20,216 bases of DNA from Scatosoma sp900555925 (GTDB lineage: Bacteria > Bacillota > Clostridia > Christensenellales > Borkfalkiaceae), in the NCBI GenBank assembly GCA_959603585.1, contig CAUGYD010000018.1, positions 1 to 20,216 of the forward strand, written 5' to 3'. The notes under the pieces are model-generated. The model had not been told where the DNA came from and did no database searches. It saw only the letters and a list, made by a program, of their open reading frames with translations. How positions within the stretch are numbered: position 1 is the stretch's first letter; the number at the start of each line of letters is the position of its first letter. Positions 13,356-20,216 of the stretch are shown here, one piece after another. Position numbers and translations under genes: made by a program.

Positions 13356-14684
13356 TCAGCCTTCTATGCTGTACAAAGCCGCGATTACGGCCTGTTCGGC
13401 AAATCCGATCTGATGAATGCCCCAGATTTCGTTCTTATCCCAAGTGACCGTCCAGGTCGCCTGATAGGGACAGAGATTTGTTTCGGGGTCGCGGTTCTGA
13501 TACGCGGTCTTTACGTTGGTGTTAAAGGATTCCAAATATTCGTCCGCAAGCTCCGGTTCATAATTTCTCAATTCGTAATACGCCTCGTGCAGAATCGCCG
13601 CAAACCACGGATCTCCCTGATAATAGAACTTCATGGCACCCGGGTCGACGAGATTGAAGGTCTTCTTTGCAGCCGCCGCGGTTCCGAGTGCGTCGTCCAT
13701 ATATTCGGCTTTCTTGTCCGCGTCGTCCGTGCGGTCGTACATAATCAGGTCGGCGAGAATCATGCTGCCCGAATTATAGGCATAATGCACGCGGTTGATA
13801 TCCCCGTCCGAACGGGTTCCGTCTCCGTTGATAATCGTGTGGATACCGTTCCAATAATCGTAGGTATCGGGTTTATTCTGCATCTTCTTGCAGAAGTTGT
13901 AGAATTTCTCCGCCCAATCCATATAGAACTCTTTTTCTTCCTCCGTCTCCGCATAATCGGACAGCATCGCGTTGACCATAATTCCGCAGGCGTTCGCGCT
14001 GAGCCCCCTTTCGAGGTGCTGTTCGGTCGCGTTGTCGGAAAGTCCCGCTTCGCTCCAAACCAATCCGCCGAGCTCGTTATTCCAGCCCGAGAGCACCCAA
14101 TTATTTACGCGAATCGCTTCTTCGAGATACCACTCCTCTCCGAAAATTTCGTACGCGCGGAGATAATTGCGCGCCACCCAGATATTGTCGTCGAAGAAAC
14201 AGTCCCCGTATCCGCTGTACGGCGTATTACCGCGCGCGGAATGATATTTCACGGAATTTTCCGCCGCGTTGCTTTCGGGATTGCTCTGACGGAAATATTT
14301 GAAATTATTCAGCATTTTGCGATAGGTATCCTTCTGCTCCGCGTCGTCGGGATAGAGTTTGCACATGTAGTACTGCATGCCCACGCCGCTGAAATTCGTC
14401 CAAAGAAATCCCGATACGTCGCTGCCGTAATTCTCTTTCAGATTGATATACGCATCGTCTCCCTCTCCGCCTTCCACGCCGTACTGCTCGAAAATCGTGG
14501 CGACCATCGCTTTCGCGCGGGTCTCCTCCTCGGTGGGCCGCTCGACTGTCGGTTCGGACGAGGAAGAGTTTTCCGAACCGCCGTTCGACGAGCTCTCTCC
14601 TCCATTCCCGCCGCAGGCGGCAAACGCCGTCGCGGCCAATATCGCCGAAAGACAACACACGATCATTTTTTTCCAACCTTTCAT
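13356..14684 (-). CDS. GH76-family glycoside hydrolase lipoprotein (probable alpha-1,6-mannanase)
   Basis: A 442-residue exported protein. The signal peptide ends at a lipobox-like FAAC (Cys24); a Gly/Ser/Glu linker (25-50) leads to an (alpha/alpha)6-type helical domain. FFDDNIWVAR (DD at 165-166) matches the paired catalytic Asp of GH76, and NNELGGLVWSE (202-212) and later Trp/His-rich segments fit the family groove. GH76 enzymes are endo-alpha-1,6-mannanases acting on fungal or actinobacterial mannan backbones. The gene starts 14 nt after the LGFP-motif gene, with GGAGG 7 nt before the ATG, and is last in the transporter unit. GH88/GH105-like (alpha/alpha)6 enzymes are the less likely alternative. 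Confidence 0.8.
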   Translation of the reverse strand: MKGWKKMIVCCLSAILAATAFAACGGNGGESSSNGGSENSSSSEPTVERPTEEETRAKAMVATIFEQYGVEGGEGDDAYINLKENYGSDVSGFLWTNFSGVGMQYYMCKLYPDDAEQKDTYRKMLNNFKYFRQSNPESNAAENSVKYHSARGNTPYSGYGDCFFDDNIWVARNYLRAYEIFGEEWYLEEAIRVNNWVLSGWNNELGGLVWSEAGLSDNATEQHLERGLSANACGIMVNAMLSDYAETEEEKEFYMDWAEKFYNFCKKMQNKPDTYDYWNGIHTIINGDGTRSDGDINRVHYAYNSGSMILADLIMYDRTDDADKKAEYMDDALGTAAAAKKTFNLVDPGAMKFYYQGDPWFAAILHEAYYELRNYEPELADEYLESFNTNVKTAYQNRDPETNLCPYQATWTVTWDKNEIWGIHQIGFAEQAVIAALYSIEG

Positions 14685-14698
14685 ACGTCTTCCTCCGA

Positions 14699-16972
14699 TT
14701 ATCCGTTAATCTTACGCTTTTTCGCAATCACTAAAACAACTCCCGCGACAAGGAGCGCCGAGCTCGCAGCCACCAAAGACATCGTGCTGCCGCAGCCGCC
14801 GTCGCTTTCGTTTTCGGACGAGCCGCTCCCGCCCGAAGAGGAATCGCCGTCATCGTCCTTTTCGCCGGGATATTCCACGCCGGGAATCTTGCTGCCGTCG
14901 AGATTGACCGCACCGCCGAGCTCGAAATCCCAATTCCTGTCCGCGACCATGCTGGCGGCATCGCCCATGACCGTCAGATAACCGAGCTGGAAGTTCTGAA
15001 TCTGAATTTCGATTTCCTGTCCGTCCACCGTAATCGTCGTCTCGGTGAGATTTCCGCGGGGAGCGCCGTAAACGCTGTAATAGGTAGCCATATTGCTCAT
15101 TACCGCGTCGGACATAAGATAAACGTTTCCGTCCTCGGGGTTGTACGCGAGCATCGCCGTAACGCCGTAATAGCAGATAGCGTTGCTGTCCGTCGCGTGC
15201 AGCCCGAGCTTGATCATGCCCTGCCCGTCCTTGAATTCGTTGGTTCCTTCCTCCTGTCCGCCTTCGGTGGCAGGCCATGCGCCGATCCCCTCTTTATTGG
15301 GCATGCCGAGCGCAATTCCCTGTTCCGTAAATTCCTTATAGGCAGCCTTGAATTTCGCAAGGAGATCCGCGGCACCGATATTATAGCTTTCGGGAATACG
15401 GATTGTAGAAGCGTCTATCGTAATGAAATCGGAAAGGTCGAGAACGGTACGGTTTCCGGAAGCGTCATAGTTTACGCCGGGGAGAACCATATCCTCTTCT
15501 TTTGCAGCGGAAAGCTCGATCGCGCCGTACAGGAAATTCTGATATTTCTTGCCGTTCGCCTCGAAAACCGCGCTCGTTGCGGGACCGAGAACCATTTCTC
15601 CCGTTACATCGTATTTTTTGTTGCCTTCGTTGAAGCGGACGGGCAGTTTATAAATCTCATAGGTATCGCTGTCGAGCACTACCGCCGTTAAAGGCGTTTT
15701 GGAAACGTCCACATAAATTTTGCTCGTCTTGTTGACGTCCTTTCCGTCTACCGTTTCCTTTGCGACAAAGGTTTGAGAAAGAATGGTTTCCGTTTCAAAA
15801 TTCATATAATCGGCAGGATTGCCCATTTCCGTCGTCCAGACAGCTTTCGCGGCCTCCGCCACGGCGTCCGCCGTCACTCCCGAGGGAAGAGAAGCCGCAA
15901 CGTCGTCCGTCATGTTTCCGACGGCGTCCTCGTTAAAATCGCTGACGATTTCGCCTGTGTCGGGGTCTACGTGGGAAGCGACGTAGAATTTTACTTCCTC
16001 GCCCTCCAAAACGGCTACGCCCTTCGTAAAGAGCTGATTGACGACTCCTTTTGTCGTCGTTTCTTCACCGACGGGGTTACCCCATTCCGTCGTCGCATTA
16101 TAAGCGCTCAAAAATGTTTTAATTGTAAACATTTCTTTGCGGAGAGAATTATATACAACCTCGCCGCCGTCTGCCGTCTTTTGTCTCCACTGGCTGTTAT
16201 TCAAGTTGTTGATATTCCGCATCGGATTATAATTGACTTCCTTATCCGTATAATATTCCTTATACGCATTGACGAAATCCTCGATGGAAAGCCCCTCGAT
16301 GACCTCGGCGGAAGCCGTATCCTGATAGACGGGAACGACCATATTTTCCGCTATATCCTCTGCCGTCAAAGCAATCTCTTTGCCCGTCTCGTCCACATTT
16401 TTACCCGCGATAAACTGACTGCCCATGGAATATCCGAGTGTAAAGTTCTGATAGGTAGTCTCTCCGACCGTAAAATCATTTCCCTTGGGATAGCCCGCGA
16501 TAGTAACTTGGTCTGTCCATCCGTTATTCATATTCACATAAGCGGCCGCCGCTTCTCCGCGGACGGTGAATGCCTCGTTCATGTGCGGATTATAGACGAT
16601 AAACGCATATCCGGTTTTTCCCCAATTATTCCAGCCGCTGTATGTGCCGAGATCCATGTGTGCCGCCACAAAGTAGGTGTCATTGGCAGAGGGCCAGCCG
16701 TTTCCAAGAGGCGCGTTTACAACGACAAATTGGTCGGCAATTCCCTGCTCGGTCATTTCGTCCTTTACCCGCTTCGCTTCTTTTTCAAAAGCATTTTCGA
16801 TGTTTTCCTGCGTGACGCCCGTGATATAGGTACGTCCGTTCAAAAAGCTGTAATCGAAAATCTTCTCCTCGCCTTCGGCAAGAGAGACTACCGAGGAAAC
16901 GCCGAGCGCCGACGCTCCGACGAATCCAGCCACCGCAAGAGTCAATAAGCCTCTTTTCATAGTTCTTTTCAT
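14699..16972 (-). CDS. Large surface protein with LGFP-like motifs and C-terminal membrane anchor
   Basis: A 757-residue protein. A signal peptide (about 1-32) is followed by a long extracellular region with four LGFP-type cores: YQNFTLG (174-180), NQLFTKG (312-318), YQNFLYG (478-484) and QNFQLG (659-664), the first preceded by the typical AGYPKGNDF. LGFP repeats are associated with cell-wall glycan binding. A Gly/Ser/Asp linker (about 703-725), GGCGS (725-729), one hydrophobic helix (731-750) and KKRKING end the protein, a tripartite anchor without LPXTG. The start at 16972 has GGAGG 8 nt upstream; the TTG just before it is not needed. It sits between the permease and GH76 genes, so it probably holds or presents the glycan at the surface. 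Confidence 0.8.
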   Translation of the reverse strand: MKRTMKRGLLTLAVAGFVGASALGVSSVVSLAEGEEKIFDYSFLNGRTYITGVTQENIENAFEKEAKRVKDEMTEQGIADQFVVVNAPLGNGWPSANDTYFVAAHMDLGTYSGWNNWGKTGYAFIVYNPHMNEAFTVRGEAAAAYVNMNNGWTDQVTIAGYPKGNDFTVGETTYQNFTLGYSMGSQFIAGKNVDETGKEIALTAEDIAENMVVPVYQDTASAEVIEGLSIEDFVNAYKEYYTDKEVNYNPMRNINNLNNSQWRQKTADGGEVVYNSLRKEMFTIKTFLSAYNATTEWGNPVGEETTTKGVVNQLFTKGVAVLEGEEVKFYVASHVDPDTGEIVSDFNEDAVGNMTDDVAASLPSGVTADAVAEAAKAVWTTEMGNPADYMNFETETILSQTFVAKETVDGKDVNKTSKIYVDVSKTPLTAVVLDSDTYEIYKLPVRFNEGNKKYDVTGEMVLGPATSAVFEANGKKYQNFLYGAIELSAAKEEDMVLPGVNYDASGNRTVLDLSDFITIDASTIRIPESYNIGAADLLAKFKAAYKEFTEQGIALGMPNKEGIGAWPATEGGQEEGTNEFKDGQGMIKLGLHATDSNAICYYGVTAMLAYNPEDGNVYLMSDAVMSNMATYYSVYGAPRGNLTETTITVDGQEIEIQIQNFQLGYLTVMGDAASMVADRNWDFELGGAVNLDGSKIPGVEYPGEKDDDGDSSSGGSGSSENESDGGCGSTMSLVAASSALLVAGVVLVIAKKRKING

Positions 16973-17003
16973 CAAAAAATCCTCCGTTTATTGTTTTTAT
17001 GAG

Positions 17004-17020
17004 ACGGGAGCTCCTCCCGT
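17004..17020 (-). other. Intercistronic hairpin between permease and surface-protein genes
   Basis: A perfect 7-bp stem ACGGGAG/CTCCCGT with a 3-nt loop in the 66-nt gap. On the minus strand no T-run follows, so read-through is expected. It may stabilise or separate the messages for the membrane transporter and the abundant surface proteins. Confidence 0.45.
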
Positions 17021-17038
17021 ATTCATTTGTTTTTTCCG

Positions 17039-17926
17039 TCAGCCTTTCAGGCCGCCGATCGCCACCCCGCTGATGAAGTATTTCTGCATGATACAGAAGA
17101 ATACGATGATGGGAATACTCATGAGCACGCTCATCGCCATCATGGGGCCGTATTGGAATTTTGTTTCCAGCGAATAGTTGCGAAGCGCCATGGTAAGGAC
17201 GCTCTTTTCCTCGTGTCCCTGCAAAATGAGATTTGGCCACATATACGAATTCCACACGCCTTGGAAGCAGAAGATTCCGAGCGTCAAAAGCGCGGGCACG
17301 ATCATGGGAATGTAGATATTGAAGAATATCCTCAATTCCCCCGCCCCGTCCAGCCGAGCCGCCTCCGCGTATTCGCCGCTGACGGGAATGAGAAACTGCC
17401 GCATGAAGAAGATACCGTACACGCCCACCGTTCCGGGCAGGAGCACGCCGAGATAGGTGCCGATAAAGCCCGTTCCGCCCTGTCCCAGAATGTTATTTCC
17501 GCCCACGAGCGGGAAGGAACGAAGGAGCAGGAAGGTGGGGACCGTCGTCGCTATTCCGGGAAGCATCATGGAAAGCATCATGATTTTGAAAATCGCGTTG
17601 CTTCCCTTGAAGCGGAGCTTTTCGAAGCCGTATGCCGCCATGGACGCAAAAATCAAGTTAGTCGCCACGTTGACTACGGTAAGCCCGACCGTATTGATAA
17701 AATATCGACCGATATCCACATTTTGGAAAACATTTTTGAAATGCTCGATCGTGACGTGCGAGGGCAGCCAGGAACGGTCGGTGTAAATAAATTCCGACTC
17801 GCGGAAAGCGATGAGAATAGACCAATAGAAAGGAGCGAGCGCCACGATTGCCAAAATCGCCATTACGATGAAAATGACGGTTTTGCCCGCGATTTTTTTC
17901 TGTCTGGGGGTAAGTGTGAGTTCCAT
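17039..17926 (-). CDS. Carbohydrate ABC transporter permease (MalG/MsmG type)
   Basis: A 295-residue inner-membrane permease with about six membrane helices. The cytoplasmic EAA loop, EYAEAARLDGAGELRIF (about 207-223), is where the ATPase docks. The sequence ends MQKYFISGVAIGGLKG, the usual end of MalG-type permeases (G-x-x-x-GA-x-KG). It pairs with the MalF-type permease just upstream (12-nt gap; GGAGG precedes the ATG). Together with the solute-binding protein it imports an oligosaccharide; no dedicated ATPase is encoded here. Confidence 0.94.
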   Translation of the reverse strand: MELTLTPRQKKIAGKTVIFIVMAILAIVALAPFYWSILIAFRESEFIYTDRSWLPSHVTIEHFKNVFQNVDIGRYFINTVGLTVVNVATNLIFASMAAYGFEKLRFKGSNAIFKIMMLSMMLPGIATTVPTFLLLRSFPLVGGNNILGQGGTGFIGTYLGVLLPGTVGVYGIFFMRQFLIPVSGEYAEAARLDGAGELRIFFNIYIPMIVPALLTLGIFCFQGVWNSYMWPNLILQGHEEKSVLTMALRNYSLETKFQYGPMMAMSVLMSIPIIVFFCIMQKYFISGVAIGGLKG

Positions 17927-17938
17927 TTTCCACCTCCG

Positions 17939-18841
17939 TCAATAAGCGCGGTCCTTGACGAATCGCTGTGTCAATACCGTAATAGCGGCAATGACGAGGA
18001 ACAGGAGTACCGCCTGCGCCGACGCATAACCCATATTCGAATTGGTGCCGAAGGCGCGGTTATAAATTACAAACACGGGCGTCACGGTTGAATTTGCCGG
18101 TCCGCCGTCCGTCATCATCAGCACTTGGTCATAGAGCTGGAATGCGCCGATGATGCTCATGGTCACGATAAAGAAGGTAGTCGGGAGCAGCAGAGGCAGC
18201 GTTATCCTGAAAAACATGCGCACCTTGCTCGCACCGTCTATGGTCGCGGCCTCGTACAATTCGGGAGAAATGCCGTTGAGGGCCGCGGCATAAATAATCA
18301 TATTTCCGCCGATTCCCTGCCACATGGCGAGAATGACAATCGTGAGCATCGCCGTCTTTGAAGATTCCAGCCACTGCGGGCCCTCTATGCCGAACACGCG
18401 CAGAAAGGAATTGACAATGCCGATGTCGGGGTTAAATACCAAACGGAACACGGTCGCCGCAGCTACCGCACTGGTGAGACCGGGCAGATAATAAATCGCG
18501 CGGAAAACCTTATTTCCCTTTACCTTTGTATTGATGAGAAGCGCGTATAAAAGGGGCAGAATCACCGACAGAGGAATAGCGAACAGCGCATACCACGCCA
18601 CATTCAAAAAGGATTTCCCGAAAATACTGTCGAGCGTGAAAATATTGATAAAATTCTGTACGCCGACGAAGGTGATTTCCCCGATTCCGTCATAGCTCGT
18701 GAATGCCAAAACCATCGCCATCAGAATGGGCACGAGTACAAAGACGGTGAAGAACAGGAGCGCGGGCAGTACGAAGAAAAAGCCCTTCAAAGCCAGCTTC
18801 CCCTGCATGGTCAGCTTCTTTTTTGCCGTAACGTTTGTCAT
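17939..18841 (-). CDS. Carbohydrate ABC transporter permease (MalF/MsmF type)
   Basis: A 300-residue permease with about six membrane helices. The N-terminal cytoplasmic stretch is short and basic (MTNVTAKKKLTMQGK), then a helix with LPALLFFTVFVLVPI. The EAA loop reads ELYEAATIDGASKVRMFF (about 196-213). QLYDQVLMMTDGGP is a typical MalF-type motif in the last extracytoplasmic region. It begins 13 nt after the binding-protein stop with GGAGG before the ATG. It forms the heterodimeric channel with the next gene's product. Confidence 0.94.
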   Translation of the reverse strand: MTNVTAKKKLTMQGKLALKGFFFVLPALLFFTVFVLVPILMAMVLAFTSYDGIGEITFVGVQNFINIFTLDSIFGKSFLNVAWYALFAIPLSVILPLLYALLINTKVKGNKVFRAIYYLPGLTSAVAAATVFRLVFNPDIGIVNSFLRVFGIEGPQWLESSKTAMLTIVILAMWQGIGGNMIIYAAALNGISPELYEAATIDGASKVRMFFRITLPLLLPTTFFIVTMSIIGAFQLYDQVLMMTDGGPANSTVTPVFVIYNRAFGTNSNMGYASAQAVLLFLVIAAITVLTQRFVKDRAY

Positions 18842-18854
18842 GGACGGCCTCCTT

Positions 18855-20141
18855 TTATAACATGGCTTCCAGCTGGAACTGCGAATCGCCCTTCTCCTTG
18901 ATTTGTTTCAACGCCGCGTCCGCATCTTTAATGGAGCCGGAGCCCGTGCGGATATATTCGCGCAAGGAATCTATCGTACCGAATATCCAGGTCGTCTCTA
19001 CGTTGGAATATCCCTTTGCGATCGGTCTGACGTCGCAGGCGGGAAGCATTTCCTTCATCGTGGAAAGCACTTGACTTTCCTGCACAAATTTCGCTGACTG
19101 TAATGAGGTCTTTGCCGGCAGCAGGCTATAAAGCTCGCAATATTTTTCGAGGTTCTCGTCGGAGAGCCACCACTCCATGACCGAAAATCCCTTGTCGATG
19201 TCCTTGGACTTGGGAATCGCCAGCGAGTAGCCGCCCAGCATGCCGCTCACCGCGCCTTCCGTCTCGCTCTTGGCGGGATAGCCGACGAAATTCAAATTCA
19301 TCTTCTTGCCGCTCAGCGTCTCCACCGTCCTGTCGTAATTGCTGGGACCGAATTTCATCGCTACCTTGCCCTCGATAAATTTATCGTCGGTATGATAATC
19401 GGTCGGGCAGCCCGTAATCGTCATCAGCTCGATAAACAGATTCATCACGGATTCCGCATCCGTGTAGGATTTTGAGGATTTATCCGAAATATCGATGTTG
19501 ATTTTCGGAATCGTCCCGCTGGTATCGACCAGCTGTCCGCCCGCGGAAAGCATAAAGCCATAAAACTGACCGCGAAGATTGTATGCGTCCAGTCCGACAA
19601 TGGTATCATTTCCGCTGCCGCTCGTAAGCGCCGTGGTCGAAGCAATCAGCTCGTCCCAGGTAGAGGGAATCTGTTCCTCTGAAACGAGGTCCATATTACT
19701 CCACAAGCCCCACGCATCGAGGTCGGTAGGGACTCCGTAGACGCCGCCCGAAATTTCCAGCTCGCGACGCGCGGCTTCGTTGTAGTCGGAAAGCTCAATC
19801 GTCTCGCTCGCCTCTATCTTGTCAGACAAATCGTGTAACAGATTTTTCTTGGAAATCGTCTCCCAGCGAGGCCAAATCACGAGGTCGGGAGCCGTTCCGC
19901 CCAAAGAAGCGGACGCGAGGGACTCGGATACGCTGTCCTGCATCTTATAGGTCATCGTATAGCCAAGGTCGTTGTTTTCGTTGAAATATTTCACGAATTC
20001 GTCCATGACCGCTTTATCCGACCCCGTCGCTTCGCACCATACGACAATTTCGTTGCCCTTGTTTCCGCCGCAGGCCGAAAGCCCGAAAAGAGCTCCGGCC
20101 GATACCGTCAGCGCAAGTGCCGTTGCAAATAATTTTTTCAT
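18855..20141 (-). CDS. Sugar ABC transporter solute-binding lipoprotein (family 1)
   Basis: A 428-residue extracellular binding protein. The signal peptide ends in the lipobox LSAC with Cys24. The mature part begins EIVVWCEATG and has the family-1 fold landmarks: TAPDLVIWPRWE, GVYGVPTDLDAWGLWSN, an IPSTWDEL motif and AVSGMLGGYSLAIPK. Aromatic residues near these loops (Trp, Tyr) should stack on sugar rings. It is the first gene of the unit and hands substrate to the two permeases downstream. GGAGG lies in the leader, with AAGGATG even closer to the ATG. The substrate is inferred from the GH76 neighbour to be a mannose-containing oligosaccharide, which is only a guess. Confidence 0.94.
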   Translation of the reverse strand: MKKLFATALALTVSAGALFGLSACGGNKGNEIVVWCEATGSDKAVMDEFVKYFNENNDLGYTMTYKMQDSVSESLASASLGGTAPDLVIWPRWETISKKNLLHDLSDKIEASETIELSDYNEAARRELEISGGVYGVPTDLDAWGLWSNMDLVSEEQIPSTWDELIASTTALTSGSGNDTIVGLDAYNLRGQFYGFMLSAGGQLVDTSGTIPKINIDISDKSSKSYTDAESVMNLFIELMTITGCPTDYHTDDKFIEGKVAMKFGPSNYDRTVETLSGKKMNLNFVGYPAKSETEGAVSGMLGGYSLAIPKSKDIDKGFSVMEWWLSDENLEKYCELYSLLPAKTSLQSAKFVQESQVLSTMKEMLPACDVRPIAKGYSNVETTWIFGTIDSLREYIRTGSGSIKDADAALKQIKEKGDSQFQLEAML

Positions 20142-20171
20142 TTCATCCTTCCTCCAATTAAGTTTTATTTC

Positions 20172-20199
20172 TTTACGCAGTTGTAAGCAACTGCGTAAA
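20172..20199 (-). repeat. Perfect 12-bp inverted repeat in the leader of the transporter unit
   Basis: Arms TTTACGCAGTTG and CAACTGCGTAAA with a 4-nt loop, about 30 nt upstream of the binding-protein start. No T-run follows on the minus strand. It could be an RNA hairpin or an operator. Confidence 0.6.
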
Positions 20200-20216
20200 A
20201 AGGACGTCCTTTTTAC
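20195..20216. repeat. 22-bp perfect palindrome at the window edge
   Basis: GTAAAAAGGAC is directly followed by its reverse complement, ending exactly at the window edge, so it may be longer. It shares five bases with the inverted repeat at 20172-20199. The central ACGT and dyad symmetry fit a dimeric repressor site (LacI-like regulators often control such units), but a low-GC terminator of an upstream gene is also possible. Confidence 0.5.

Noticed and set aside
13347..14981. Open frame of 544 codons on the plus strand
   Set aside because: It lies opposite the GH76 gene and runs across its terminator-side edge and into the next gene; low-information composition and no ribosome binding site.
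15773..16948. Open frame of 391 codons on the plus strand
   Set aside because: Antisense shadow of the LGFP-motif surface protein, Arg/His-rich with no domain.
1..20216. CRISPR arrays, tRNA or rRNA genes, insertion sequences, phage genes
   Set aside because: No regularly spaced repeats, no cloverleaf with CCA-end or rRNA core sequence, and no transposase, integrase or phage structural motifs were seen on either strand.

Overview
Every well-supported gene in this window lies on the minus strand, so the text reads right to left in transcription order. The content points to a low-to-mid GC, Gram-positive, endospore-forming member of the Clostridia. The evidence is GGAGG-type ribosome binding sites throughout, lipoprotein-anchored solute-binding and hydrolase proteins, the Firmicutes block dnaK-dnaJ-prmA-rsmE-mtaB, and a SpoIIQ-like engulfment protein behind a sequence that fits a forespore sigma-F promoter. 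A gut lineage (for example Christensenellales-like) is a guess from overall style, not a demonstrated placement.

Region 1 (20216 to 13356) is a carbohydrate unit: a lipoprotein solute-binding protein, two MalF/MalG-type permeases, a large surface protein with LGFP-like motifs and a C-terminal membrane anchor, and a GH76-family lipoprotein. No ATPase is encoded, so a shared MsmK-type ATPase elsewhere is likely. The simplest reading is capture, cleavage and import of an alpha-1,6-mannan-type glycan. The unit ends in a strong terminator at 13313-13342.

Region 2 (13312 to 9951) is dnaK-dnaJ. No hrcA, grpE or CIRCE operator is next to dnaK. Its leader instead contains alternative hairpins that could hide the ribosome binding site. 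A terminator follows dnaJ.

Region 3 (9928 to 4760) begins at a clear sigma-A-type promoter and runs prmA, rsmE, mtaB, an unknown membrane protein, one possible tiny ORF, a HIT protein and a second unknown membrane protein. The first three genes are packed with overlaps or a 1-base gap. The unit ends in a terminator hairpin whose 3' arm is also the ribosome binding site of the next gene.

Region 4 (4758 to 1960) is probably linked to sporulation: a small YwmB-like exported protein, the SpoIIQ-like M23-fold protein with its sigma-F-type promoter, and an M1-family metallopeptidase lipoprotein behind a weaker sigma-E-like promoter.

Region 5 (1918 to 1) holds the most interesting regulatory layout: a consensus promoter, a structured leader, a previously unlisted 33-codon acidic ORF with a good ribosome binding site, an intrinsic terminator, and then corA (Mg2+/Co2+ transporter) without a promoter of its own that I can see. 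This is what a leader-peptide attenuator would look like. fmdB overlaps the end of corA. At the left edge two tandem promoters and a structured leader drive a gene that runs out of the window.
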